NCBI RefSeq assembly: GCF_000003815.2 | Contig: NC_049986.1 | Location: 7,341,665 to 7,405,664 of the forward strand | Length of the DNA stretch: 64,000 nucleotides | Source: Branchiostoma floridae | Taxonomy: Eukaryota; Chordata; Leptocardii; Amphioxiformes; Branchiostomatidae | Reading direction: 5' to 3' | Shown here: one piece after another, positions 26,733 to 40,600 of the stretch | Numbering within the stretch: the first letter of the stretch is position 1 | How the letters are laid out: each line of letters opens with the position of its first letter | Made by a program: the position numbers and the translations under genes | The notes under the pieces: generated by a model | Databases searched by the model: none | What the model was told of the DNA's origin: nothing | Seen by the model: only the letters and a program-made list of their open reading frames with translations

Positions 26733-27269
26733 CATGCCCGTAGCCAGGATTTCGGTTGGGGGGGTTCTTTTTAGTAAATGTGGGACCATCGAGCGCCGCA
26801 GGCGCGAGGGCGTGAGGTATCTAGGGGGGTCCGGGGGCATGCTCCCCCGGAAAAAATGAAATTTTGACCCTCTGAAATGCCATTTCCTGCATTTTGACCG
26901 TCAAAAATCGCTTGCGAAGTTTAATGGTATTTCTATTAAAGGACAAGGCTTCGAGGCCAACTCCCTCGACATATTTTCACCATGTCCGACACCAAAGGCG
27001 TGAGGCGTCGCAATGGAGGTCCGGGGAAATTTTGAAATCTGGACCCTCTGAAAAGCCATTTCCTGCACTTTCTGGGGCAAATTTTGCTGATAGACTTACT
27101 ACGATTGGCTGAAATGTCTATCAAGGAAAAATGCAAATCAGTCATGCCTTTGAAAAAAAATCTTGGACATGAAAAAGTGGACCTTCGATCCTGAAAAAGC
27201 GGACCTTTTGAGCGAGTGGGGGGGTTCTTCCGAACCCCCCGAACCCCCCCCCCCCTGGCTACGGGCATG
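26733..27269 (+). mobile_element. Non-autonomous DNA transposon, family A, copy 1 (537 bp)
   Basis: Terminal inverted repeats CATGCCCGTAGCCAGG and CCTGGCTACGGGCATG are flanked by the 5-bp direct repeat TAAGC (26728-26732 and 27270-27274). The interior has poly-G/C tracts next to both ends and no transposase frame. A second copy lies in reverse orientation at 32055-32593. The superfamily is uncertain; a 5-bp duplication is compatible with Transib-like elements among others. Confidence 0.92.
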
Positions 27270-27274
27270 TAAGC

Positions 27275-28089
27275 TAACCACATGGCAGTAAGTTGTTTAT
27301 ATCGCACACAGATTCACCATGGAGGTGTGAAGAAAATTTGCATATCCTGACATCCAGACATGTTTGTTGACATAGTATGAAAAGTTCTACTTTGGCCATG
27401 TGAATATCAATGACCAGTGGTATGAGGCATATTTGCAATTGAATAGAGACAGCATTGGTTATATACATCTGCATTTGGAGTTGTAAACAGCATGGGAGGA
27501 TGTAATGCGAGTTCACCTTCATCTGCAGGGTAATCTATTTCCATTGCATTTAAAAACAAGAAAACACCATAAAAAATATAAGCTTTTCACCCAAAAATTG
27601 CTAATTTGGAGCTATTCTGTACAGGCCGCTACACGGTAAAAATGAGTTTTCCTGGGATAATGACTAATATGGCAATAAAGGTCAAGACTTCTTCTGTATA
27701 CTAACTGAGTAAAAAGGAAGAAAAGCTATTCGATACGTTGTCCGCAAGCTCCGATGGCGCTAAAACACCCAAAACGCACACAGAGCGCACAATCTGGGTA
27801 ATCAGGCGACGAAACGCTTTACCGCTATCGTGCGCACTAATACCAGGAAGTGTTCGCCGCACGATCAAATCTCCGACACCATAAAACGCTACAAACAACA
27901 AGCATTTGCAGAAGTATAAAAGATTATACATTGCTAAAGCGATAGCCGGAAAATCTAGAGCCAAAACTATAGAGACAACCTCTGATATGCGTCTTATTCT
28001 TAGGGACTATTTGGATATCTGGTCATTTGAAATTCCGAACCGGAACCTTATATAGACTAGTCTTACGGATTTGTGAAAAGCTGCATAAG
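27275..28089. other. 5' flank of TDRD5, no confirmed gene
   Basis: About 27.7-27.96 kb is richer in CpG than its surroundings and holds a minus-strand frame that, read from its first ATG, is 75 codons (27931 down to 27704). The promoter or a non-coding first exon of TDRD5 may lie here, but no motif fixes it. Confidence 0.4.
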
Positions 28090-28271
28090 TACAGTCAAAC
28101 CTGTATTAGGGGCCACCTCTACAGAGGGGCCACCTGTCCATAGTGGCCACTTTTTGTCGGTCCCTTGGGTATTTTATCTACAAGTTACCACCTCTATACA
28201 GAGGCCACCTGTCTATAGTGGCCAAATTTGTCCGGTCCCTTGAGTGGCAGCTATAGACAGGTTTGACTGTA
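28090..28271. mobile_element. MITE with TACAGTCAAACCTGT ends
   Basis: The inverted ends CAGTCAAACCTGT and ACAGGTTTGACTG are bordered by TA on both sides, as in Tc1/mariner/pogo-type elements. The interior repeats GGCCACCTCTAYAGAGG-like modules. There is no coding capacity. A longer relative lies at about 59388-59597. Confidence 0.88.
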
Positions 28272-28483
28272 ATTGAATAATGAAAGTTGCATTTTTTATC
28301 ATGCATGAAGATCCCCTTTTCCTCCATCTTTTTAGCCCCTTGTAAACACATTCTACAACCTCCTCTAATCCATCCCCCACCAATATTGTCATAGAGGTAT
28401 TTACATTATGATCGCTATGATGTTACATTTATAATGAAATGCCTCTATTAATAAAAAAGTATTCTCCTTGACCAGCAGGCATC

Positions 28484-28646
28484 ATGTCCAGCAAGGCTAA
28501 GATGGTCCAGGAGGTGAAGAAGGACATCAGGTCCCTCCTGATCTCCGCCCAGCGTGGGCTGACCGCCACCATGCTGCTGGACGACTACAAACAGTTCATC
28601 GGTCATCCGCTGCCCTACAGGGAGCTGGGATACAACGCACCGATTG
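28484..28646 (+). CDS. TDRD5: TDRD5 exon 1: start and first half of LOTUS 1
   Basis: Residues 1-54 plus one base. [18 protein letters not shown] and LPYRELGY are the LOTUS helix landmarks. Donor G|GTAGGA. A possible acceptor (CTTGACCAG, ending 28475) just upstream suggests a spliced 5' UTR, so the true transcript start lies further left. Confidence 0.88.
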
Positions 28647-31600
28647 GTAGGAATATGAGAACCCACAAGCAGATATCGGAAGGATAAATCTTTACATTTT
28701 CCTGTGTTGGAGAGGCAGTTTGTAAGAGAAACTAGTAGCTAGGGAAATGTTATGATTTACCCACAAACATCTGCTTAGTTATTTGAGATCTGTAATTTAC
28801 AATGTAAATATAGGACATCTGGTATATCATACATGTGCAGGGTATTTTGATTAGTACAGACTGTATTTTTAATATCTGTATTGAGGCGAAAGACGTCAGA
28901 GTTCAATATCATGAATATGTCGTCTTTACTATAATGAGTGAGAGATATAGAGTCTAGTAATAATGTCATGAATTGAAGGCACAGGCAAATGTGTGGAATG
29001 CAATTTTAGATTGCACCCAAACCATATATTTTTATGATGAAATTTTTTTTCAGTATGTTATTGTCAAATTCTATCTTTGAATTAGCTTGTTTTGTAATGT
29101 AACTATAAAACAAGTCTGAGACATTTTCTAAACTTTTATACTGTGCTTTATGCCTCCCTTCTGCACTGTTGGTAATGTTATATATATTATTAGGCTAATG
29201 GACATGAGATCGTGAGGTCACAAGTTTACCCAGTAATTGCTGGCATTCCTGACTAGACATGGTACATGCATGGACTTGGAAAAGGAACTGAGCACAACTT
29301 TCTTTACCCAGGTTCAAATGTGTGCCTAACTTGGTTTGGGAGGCTCTGCCTGACAATGATGTACCTTCACTTTAGATCAGTGTTCTAGCTAGCTTGAATT
29401 TTTTTTCCATTGCCCGGATTTTGAATGGAAACCCTGTCAAAGGTGCAGCAATCCTAGGGTGTCCGGGGTATGCTCCCCATGCCAATTTTGCAATCTAGAC
29501 CCTCTGAAATGATATTTCTTTTACTTTGGGGGGGCCTAGAACTACTGCCTGTACGGCCCCAGAAAAGCTATGAGACCTTATCCTTTCCCCATCTTTTCCC
29601 TACCACACCAGATTTCATCCGGGACATCAGTGATGTGGTCCAGCTGACCTGGCAGGGTAGTATGCAGGTGCTGCGGGCGGTGGTGGATGAGGATACCCAG
29701 CGTGTAGCTAATCTGGTGGCCAGACAGAGGGAGAGCAGGCCGAGGCGGATGTACGAGAGAAAGGCACATCCTCGACCCAGGCCGCTTCAGCCTGCTCCTA
29801 CAGCCAGTGTTCCTGCTGGCGTAAGAACACAGGTACAGCAATGGTCTCTGTGTTGTGTAGGGTGGGTACATAAAATCTAGGTACATGTATAGTCCAGGTC
29901 CAGAGGATCAGGTCCAGGTATGGACTTGAACCTGGGCCTAATTATCTGTGAAAACTTATGAACGTGTGTCACTCAAAACAATGGTCCATTTTGCCACAAA
30001 GGATTCTGTTTGGAGGAGTATCTGACATCCATTGGCATTTTAAAATCCTGTCTTCTTGTAAACAACACTAACTACCTTTAGACCAAGTTGACCTTAGAAG
30101 CTTGGGAAAAATGACTATCAACTCTCCTCTACTTCACTCTTGTTCTTTTCTTGGACATGTGAGCCAAACAAAATGTTAACGCCAACCAATATAATCTGTT
30201 GATTTTCAAATCGGTCCAACATCCGGTCTACTGATTTTTTTCAGGTCCGGTATTTCTGGACCAGTCCAACAAGAAAATCTGTACCCCTAGTGTTGGGTGT
30301 TCATTTTGCATTCGGGAGGTCGCTGGTTCAAAGCCTGGCTGTTTCATATTTTTTCATGTCAAGCAGTGACTATATCATGCCACAATTACTGGTCTATTAA
30401 GGCCTTGTAGCTACCTTAATGTTTAATCCTTTGAACTAATTTTGTCCTTCACTGCTCTAACAAATTGGTGTATGTGTGATGTTACACTTTCAGGTAAAGC
30501 AGCTGTTAGCATCCTACCCTAGTGGGATCCCAAGCTCTGCTTTCAACACTGCATTTGGCCGAAGGTTTGGCAGCCAGATCAACTACACTAAGCTGGGATA
30601 CAAGTCCATGGGAGAACTGCTCAGGGCACTCCGGGACATTATACTGTACGTACAGAATTAAATAAGATTCCTAAAAAAATGTAGCCTGGGTACCATCCGG
30701 AAAGTATTCCACTCAGACGTTCATTATATAATATATACAGTTGCTTCCAGCTCTGATATTCATTGTACACTAGATATATTGCTTCTCTGCTGAACAAGCG
30801 CTCTAGAACCCATTCCTTAATTTGCGCATTAACACCGTTAGCACCAAACGGTTTGAATGCGCAGGTCTCCAGATGGATAGCAGAAGCGAACATAGGAGCA
30901 AACTACTATCTGGATGGCACCCAGGCTAGAAAATTTTGCCATGTGTTCTGGAAATTTTCCATTGAAATACTGTGTAGTCCAGTTGTAAGTGACCCTGTTT
31001 GTGGACCAAGAGGTTGAGAGTTTAAATTCTGGCTGATGTTCCTCAACCAACTTACATGCTGTTGGAAAGGGTCAAAATTGCACTTGTGGAAAAGAGCTGT
31101 GAAAATTTCCTTGGTACAATTCACTTTTCTTTACGGATAAAACAGATAAGACTGTTCAAAAAGTAAAGTGCTACATGTAAATATGACATTTTACTGTTTG
31201 ACCAATGTCAAACAAAATTATCACTATAACTTCTGTGCAGTGTTTCCCCCAGAGGGTCGTCCGCCCGTCCAATGACGGACTCATTTCGTTAAAGACGGCT
31301 TGGACGCAAATAAAAGATTGGGACTCACATTTTTGCCGAGAAATCTGTACATGAACATAGTCAAGAAAGTAAACCACAGTTTTGTGTTTTGCATTGAAGC
31401 CATGGGCTTGGGGATGCCGTCAAGGGCCAGAAAGCCACACACTGTTTGTTTTGCAAGTGTCACTGACGAAGGATATTGGATTCTATCCGAAACGTAATAA
31501 GACACCACACAAACTTTTTCTAGATAAGAAGCTTTGACAGTTTCTGTTTTCATCGTAAACACGCTGATCAGAAACATGCCGGTGCACAGCATGGCATGCA

Positions 31601-34600
31601 GGGGGAATCCCCAACCAACTTTCAAGTTCACTATCAGCAACAGGACAGAAGAATAACTCGTTCATATAAGAGATGGTAGACATAAATTTAGAATAACAAG
31701 TATAACTTTTTAAGTGATTTCTTGTGATATAAGTTTTAAGACCACAAAATCTTCAAAGGGGCAGAAATTCGTGGGTAAACACGCTCAGATATGGCAGTCG
31801 CTGATCAGACCCCATGGTATGCTATGCCAATCGCTTCACTAGCTTCCCCTGACGTCACACATATCTCGCGACAACTTGAGATATTTCGGCCGCCATTGCT
31901 GCTAACCCAATGTTTTTCGTCTTTCTGAGAGCTGCTTTCTAAACGCAAATTTCTCAATCTATGGAAGGTTTTAGATGGTTAACAAGTATACTACAGTATG
32001 AAAGAGAACTTTTTAAAAGTCTAGTATGTACCCCTACGTTGCGGCATACCGGTACATGCCCGTAGCCAGGGGGGGTTCGGGGGGTTCGGAAGAACCCCCC
32101 AACAAGCTCAAAAGGTCCGCTTTTTCAGGCTCGAAGGTCCACTTTTTCATGTCCAAGATTTTTTTCAAAGGCATGACTGATTTGCATTTTTCCCTGATAG
32201 ACATTTCAGTCAATCTTAGTGAGTCTTTCACTATATATCAGCAAAATTTGCCCCAGAAAGTGCAGGAAATGGCTTTTCAGAGGGTCCAGATTTCAAAATG
32301 TCCACGGACATCCATTGCCACACCTCTCGCCATTGGTGTCGGACAGGGTGAAAATATGTCGAGGGAGTTGGCCTCAAAGACTTACGCAAAAGCCTTGTCT
32401 TTTAATAGAAATTCCATTAAACTTTGCAAGCGATTTTTGCCTGTCAAAATGCAGGAAATGGCATTTCAGAAGGTCAAAATTTCAATTTTTCCGGGGGAGC
32501 ATGCCCCCCAACCCCCCTAGGTAGCTGCGGCACTCGATGGTCCCAAAATTACTAAAAAGAACCCCACCAACCAAAATCCTGGCTACGGGCATGCGGTACG
32601 CAGCACAAATCAAAACCTCCTTGTAGTTATCTTTATTTTTAGATTTATTTTTCGCGTTTTTTGCGAAACTCCGTTCCCAGGTGGACGGCCTCTAAGCTGA
32701 GGCCTGGCAGAAATGCTGCTTCTAAGGGTCTTGTCAGGTAACATTTTGCATATTCCAATATGTAATACATGTAGATGAAATTTTTATTGAAGTGCATGGG
32801 AACTTCAAGAGAAATTTATTGCTAATGCCTGCAGGATTTTTTTAAAGTTCAAAATTAAGGTGTTTGAAAAGGTATAAAGGTGGAAACATTGTTTTACAGA
32901 ATACGACCGCAGGCTGGCAGCACTTTTCGCATCTACGGTAGAGGTGACTCTTCTAACCGTTCCACAACCCAAGGTAAGGATAACTTTGAACATATAATCA
33001 TAAATATGCTATATCTGGATGTGTTCAGGATACAGTAGAAGCTGTTTAATTGTACTCCCCATATGCTAGTACATTTTGTGCAATTATCCGGCTGGTGCAA
33101 CGAAGCGAAGTTATTCAGCTGGACTGCATTACTACCAAATTTCGGGATTCCGTACCATTAACAGAAGTGTGCAGTTATCCGTTGTGCAATTCACTGGCTT
33201 CTACTATAAGGCCCACCCTGCATATAAGTGTGCATTATGTAACTCCTTTAACGTAGTACTACCGCTTTGGAAGCAACAGCACTTGTGTTTGCTTGTTGGT
33301 CATGCCATATTTGTTATACAAAATGTAGGTCCTTCCAACTTAAAAGTTTTGCTTCTTTGTATTTGTCCCAAACTCTTTTTTTTTAGAAGCAGTGAAAAGC
33401 TCAAGATACAGGCATACCTGTATACATGACTCTGTATGTATGTATGTTTGTACGATATATGTATATACAGTCATGTGTATAGGTTTGAGTCACTGTATTT
33501 TCAACAATTTACCTCAAACAACTCTGTTGTCAGTTTATACATTGCTCCAGTAACATCATTTGATTAAAAGTATGTGATACATCTGTAACTGACTTGTGGT
33601 CATATCTACAAATCAAATGTATTTTTCTACCCAGTTGTGGAAGCTGGAGAGCCGCACCAAAGACCCATACTTGTGGAAAGAGCGAAGAGTCCCACACAGA
33701 CAGAGTATGAGCTGTTAAAGCCACACAGAAGTACAGAACAGCCCAAACCCAAACCCACACCCAAACCTGAACCTGCCTCATGTGGGGTCATCGACCCTGT
33801 TCTGAAGGCAGAAATCACAGAGGTTTGTAGGCAAATTTTAGTTTTGTATGCTGTGTACTTCTTTAGACTTGTAACAATGTGACTGTGACACACTTTTGCT
33901 TGTTTGGTACAAAATATATATTTTTTCATTGTTAGGCCATAGTGATTTAATTATATGACATCATCTGGGAACCCCAAAACTGATAGGAGTGCGCAAATAA
34001 AAAAAAGTTTGTGGAAGAAAAAAGATGTCTTGACTTGAGTATAAAAAGTGGCCAGTAAGGTTGAACAAATGACTAGACACACAGAATATGGTATACCGAA
34101 CAATAGATTTTTCATCTTTGTTCCTTTACTTCTTCTTGACTTCGGGATTTACTTTGAGTTTGACATTCTTTGAGATTAGTATCCGTTTTCCGATATTCTT
34201 GCAATTTACAGCATATATGTGCTCATTTTTACAACTGCTTTATATGATTTACAGTATGGTCAAAAACTTTCTTTTATTTTTGGAAACAGACGAAATTTGC
34301 TGTGCGAGCTAATGTCATCATATAATTAAATCAACATGGCCTCAATGCTCTAAAATGAAAATACAATGTAGGTATTGAACATTTCAATTGTGCTATAGTT
34401 TAAGAAAACAAAGACTGACAGAGCTATGATCACAAACATTGTAACGCTTGTTAAATTTTGTCAATAGGTTCTTGCAGAACGGCCCAATGGGATGTGGGCG
34501 AAAAGACTGCCATTTGAATATAAGGTAAAGATATGTTTTGCATTAAATATGTTGAATGTATGAAGGAGTGTTGCTGAGTGTTTCTGCATGTAAAAGAATA

Positions 34601-37600
34601 CAAGGTCCTTGCTTGAATTTATTAACATGCTAGTGTTCTCTACTACCACGGTCTCTACAAATTTGTTAATTGCCTACTGTAATAAAGTTGCAACTGTAAT
34701 AGGGTAGTCACAAGGAAAAGAAATTTATTTGCAATATTTCACATAAACAGTCAAAAAGTGAAAATCTATCTTGAGCAGAAAATAGAGGATATCATAAGTA
34801 ATTGACATGTACGGTTCTTGTGTCGCCTTCATCAGTACAAAACGGGTCTAGCCAGCGTCCGTTTTTCCGTCCATTGACGGAAATTTGCTGCGTCTGTCTC
34901 TTTGGTATGTTTAAGAAAGTATACAAACTATGCAAAGCTTTTTACGTATCAATTGATGGAAATTTGCTGCGTCTGACGGAAAAATTTTAAAACCAATCCG
35001 TGAACCTTGACAGACAAAAATCCTTGGTGGAAGCTACAGGCGGCTTGTGGACGCCGTCCACGGCCGTAAAAGCCACACACTGTTTGTTTAGCTATTGTTA
35101 TGATTGTTGATAATGTGTGTCGGTGCCCTTTCGCATACGATAATCTCATTAAAACCCGTTTTCAGTTCAGTCCTTCTAATTAATTTTCGCGGTTTTCGCG
35201 ACGATTTTAATTGGCTGACGGAAAAAAATTTCGAGCTGGCTAAAGCCCTGGTACAAAATGAAACAAATACTATTGATGCTACATGAACTAGACAGAATCA
35301 GAGCAATTCGAACTTGACCTGATTTATTGTGACGTAATTACTTGATATTGGAATGTTCTATAATGTGAGATGTTAAGCATCCTTGCCGCTACGTCACATA
35401 GCGGCATTTTGTACTGATAAAGATGACAGATGGTCATTAAAACGTTTACTGAAGAATTAAAGGAAGGTTGTGAAACTTTGTTCAACGTTCCAAATGTATT
35501 TTTTATTGTGCAGAAAAAACTCGGGAAAGAGCTACCGCTACAGGAAAATGGGTTCTACAGTGTGATAGAGATGATCTCAGCTCTAACTGATGTTGCTGTT
35601 ATCACACGACCCAACCCTAACGGAGACTGGTGGCTATGTGAACAGAAGGCCTACAGAAAGAAGGAAGGTAAACAGATCATAACAAGTCATAGTGCTGCTT
35701 TCAGTAATGTTGAATGTTTAATATTTCAGAGAACGATAGTAGTAAACTTAAATTTAAAGGCTATCACAAGTAAGAAAGATGTAACAGTTGCTTCTCCTAT
35801 ATAAATAGCTAATTACCTCCATAAAGAAAGGTATTGTTTTTGGTTTTTGTGTGTGTCTGTGTTTCTGCTTACTTTTGCCAGTATGCCTTTAGAACCTATG
35901 GATAAATTGTTATGACATTAGGTATAAGAGTTGGTCTTCCTAGTGGCTTCTGTTGGTACTGCAGCAGAACGTCTGTCAACTGTTCTGATTCTCGATTATA
36001 GCAGCCCATTCAACATCTGGTCGGCAGTTACAGCCCCGGACAGCAGATTTTGTGTTACACATACTATTCTGATTCCATGGGACTTTAACGTGTAGATAGA
36101 TGATGTAATAAGGGAAAAGTTGGCAGTTTGGCAAAATGTCAAATTTTCTGTGTGTCACATTTTCTTCTGTTTTCCATACTTGATATTGTTCTTGATGACA
36201 GAGGAGAAGGTGATAGCACCAGTTGCCAGTCCCCCCTCCCTGGAGATGTTGATCGTACAAGTCTTACTGAAACATCCGGAAGGCATCAAGAGTAAACAGT
36301 TCCCTGAGGTATTCAAGGTAGGGCTCACGCATTTGTTGTGTTATTCTTTTACATTCTGTGAATGTGCAATTTCAAGTACCATTTTTCCTTGAAGCTTCAG
36401 TGAGTAAGAATAAGCTATTTCACAGTTTCAAGTACACATGTGCATGTGGACTTGAAGGTCAAAGTTTAAGGCCCCTATGAGCTGTAAGTTAATTTTTCAA
36501 TTAGAGAGGAAAAGATGTTTTGTAGTTTGTTTGACACATCTTTAGTACAGTAGTAACACAAAGGAAACACACGTTTACAGTATCATGATTTTGCAGTGAA
36601 AACCACAAAGGTATTTATGTCAAACTTTACTATAGGTAACTAGAGTTCCACGAACACATACCTTTGCCAAATAAACCAGGTTTGTTATGTAGAATGATGT
36701 CTGTAGACAAATGCGTTACTCATTTCATTTTCTTCATAATTATATGCTTGGAGTTTATAAAATTTCGGCATTGATTATGCAAATTAGATCCCAAGTTACA
36801 ATTAATTGATATCAAATTGTATCAAGCATAACTTAAGCTATCAGCATACCAAAAATCATGATGATCCTTTGATCCATTCTTTGATCAAGTCTTTAAATAC
36901 ACCTCTTACTCTCTTCCCTCTTTCTCAGTTACATATGTGACAACTTTGATGAAAGTACTATAATGGAATGCAGTGGATTTATAAACTTTTCCTCATCAAT
37001 TATGCAAATTAGCTGTTAATTTGCATAATAAGTATCACATTATATAAGTCTTCACTTAGGCTATCTACATGCCAAAAATCATGACGATCCGTCAACACGT
37101 TCACATTTTCTCATTAATTATGCAAATGAGATCATCATTTGCATGATAAATATGTATTGCCATTTCTCTCCTCTCAGCTACATATGTGACAAGTTTCAAA
37201 GTCCTATCATGGAATGTAGTGGATTTATAAAATGTCCTCATTAATTATGCAAATTATCTGTTGATTTGCATAATTGGTATCTCGTTATGTAGGTCTTCAC
37301 TTGCGCTACCTACATACCAAAAAACATGATGATCCGTCAACATGTTCAAATTTTCTCATTAATTATGCAAATGAGGCCATCATTTGCATAATTGATATCT
37401 ATTGACATTTCTCTCCTTCCCAGCTACATATGTGACAAGTTTGAAAGTCCTATCATGGAATGCAGTGGATTTATAAACTTTCCTCATTAATTATGCAAAT
37501 TAGCTGTTGATTTACATAATTAGTATTCAATTATGTAAGTCAACACTCATTCTATCTACATACCAAAAATCATGAAGATCCGTCAACACGTTGCAGAGTT

Positions 37601-40600
37601 ATTCTCGTCCAAAGTTTGAAAGGAAACCGGCGCCTGCAGTACCAAAAAAGCCGCTAGGGGGCCCAAACTCACAGCACATACTCTCTGCCCCGTGGGCTAT
37701 CTACCACCCATAAATCATGACCACAGCTTGTCCAGAACACGAGATATAAAAAATTGAGTTTCCGCTGCAGTACCTTAGCAAGCCGCTAGGGGGCCCATTA
37801 TCGAACTTGACCTTCGTTATCCCGAACCCTACCCACCTACCAAATATTATTGGGATTCATCCAAGACTTCTTGAGTTATGCTGTTAACACACACACACAC
37901 AGACTCACAAGCCCAAAACATAACCTTAGCCATTCTGGCAAAGGTAACTAGAGTTCCACAAACACATACCTTTTGCCAAATAAACCAGGTTTGTTATGTA
38001 TGAGTTGGTTTATAAAATTTCGGCATTGATTATGCAAATTAGCTCCCAAGTTACAATTACTGTAAGTTCATTTATGTTCGCGAGCACTTAATTTCGCGAG
38101 TTTGAGCAAATCGGGAGTTCGCGAGATCTTTGAGTTCGCAAGCGGGTGTTTCAATTATTTTTCGAAAGTTACGATCCGGTAGCGAGTGCCCCCCTCCCAC
38201 CCACATCGCAACACTAGTCATGCCGTCAAAGGCGGCAATAGGCCTTTAATACAGTTCATAGTTCCCCTTCAAACAATGTCTTAAGTTGGTGTACTCAATA
38301 AAAAAAATGTGTTTCTACCGAGCCACTGTCTCATTGCTGAGCTCATTTCGGCCGTGATTTGACGACAGCGCACGGAACGCAACAGGGCCAATGACCTCTG
38401 TTATGTCGCAATCACATTTGCCGCATAGGCTGACGGGATACCCACGCCAAACAAGCGACGCGGGCGCCATTTTGAAATATTTTCGGCGTAAAAGACGACG
38501 CTAAGTTTTAAACTTTCAGCGTAATTTGTGGACACAAATTGTACACAAGAAGGTGAAGAGTTTATCTCTCCCATATTTACTGCAGTTCTAACTCAGAATT
38601 ATGAAACGAACGTCTTTTTTTCGGCATGTAAGCGGGGTTTTGCTTGCCACGTTTTTAGTCGTGAAAATTTCCCCGCTATTATAATTTGCTGTGATTCCAT
38701 AGCTATTATAATTTGCTGTGATTCCATAGCCATTACTTGTATTTTTAAAGACCAGTACTACTCAGTTTTATTTTTTGTTTTGTTTGTAACTTGTAGAAAT
38801 CTAGTTAAACTTGGATAATGTACTAAGTAAATTGTTATCGCAGCCATGTCACGGCGTATACGTAAGTTTTGTTAGTAAACAAAGCCGACATGTTTCTTTT
38901 TCCTCCGGTCGCCAGTGGCACATTTCTATACAATAATGACTCCATGTATCGTATAAGTGTTGAATCAACTTTTATTTCGGTTTGAAAAGAATAAATAGTC
39001 TGTTATCAATTGAGTCTTGTCATTGGTATAACTATCATAGTAGACACGTAGTTTCGGAGACTGGATCTTTTTTTTGGACGGATGGTGTGGGGAGGGGGCG
39101 ATGTTAAACATGCATGTTCGCGAGTAGATGACTTCGCGAAGCAGAGGTCTCAGCGAAATACGCGAACTTAAAAATCTCGCGAACTTAAATGAACTTACAG
39201 TAATTGATATCAAATTGTATCAAGCATAACTTAAGCTATCAGCATACCAAAAATCATGATGATCCTTTGATCCATTCTTGACTTATTCTCTTTCAAAGTC
39301 TTTAAATACACCCCTTACTCTCTTCCCTCTATCTCAGTTACATATGTGACAACTTTGATGCAAGTACTAAAATGGAATGCAGTGGATTTATAAACTTTTC
39401 CTCATCAATTATGCAAATTAGCTGTTAATTTGCATAATAAGTATCACATTATATAAGTCTTCACTTAGGCTATCTACATGCCAAAAATCATGACGATCCG
39501 TCAACACGTTCACATTTTCTCATTTATTATGCAAATGAGATCATCATTTGCATGATAAATATGTATTGACATTTCTCTCTTTCTCAGCTACATATGTGAC
39601 AAGTTTTAAAGTCCTATCATGGAACGTAGTGAATTTATAAAATATCCTCATTAATTATGCAAATTAGCTGTTGATTTGCATAATTGGTATCTCATTATGT
39701 TTGTCTTCACTTACGCTACCTACATACCAAAAAACATGATGATCCGTCAACATCTTCATATTTTCTCATTAATTATGCAAATGAGGCCATCATTTGCATA
39801 ATTGATATCTATCGACATTTCTCTCCTTCCCAGCTACATATGTGACAAGTTTGAAAGTCCTATCATGGAATGCAGTGGATTTATAAATTTTCCTCATTAA
39901 TTATGCAAATTAGCTGTTGATTTGCATAATTAGTATACCATTATGTAAGTCATCACTCATTCTATCTACATACCAAAAATCATGACGATCCGTCAACACG
40001 TTGTAGAGTTATTCTCGTCCAAAGTTTGAAAGGAAACCGGCGCCTGCAGTTCCAAAAAAGCCGCTAGGGGGCCCAAACTCACAGCACTTACTCTCTGCCT
40101 CGAGGGCTATCTACCACTCAAAAATCATGATCACAGCATGTCCAGAACAGGAGATATCAAAAATTGAGTTTCTGCTGCAGTACCTTAGCAAGCCGCTAGG
40201 GGGCCCATTATCGAACTTGACCTTCGTTTTCCCGACCCCTACCCACCTACCAAATATTATCGGGATTCATCCAAGACTTCTTGAGTTATGCTGTTAACAC
40301 ACACACACACAGACACACACACAGACTCACAAGCCCAAAACATAACCTTAGCCATTCTGGCAAAGGTAATAAATGGGGAGGGCTTTCAACTTTGACCTTT
40401 AAATCCACAATGCATCATACTGCAGATGCATGTATGACACTCAGAACTGGCTTATCCTCACGTACTGAAAATGACAAAAGAAAGTTGTCTCTCTCTTTGA
40501 TATGTTGTCCTAAAACTAATGTCCTAAAATGTTGTCCAAGTTTCTTGTAAGGCCTACGTCACATTTCCAAACCAGGTCCCAGCCGGGTAGCTTTCTGGAA

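Noticed and set aside
32026-32524. Plus-strand open frames of 101-164 codons
   Set aside because: They lie inside the transposon copy at 32055-32593; the other copy does not preserve the frames.
33530-33929. Minus-strand frames with Gly/Val/Trp repeats
   Set aside because: Shadow of the Pro/Lys-rich linker in TDRD5 exon 5.
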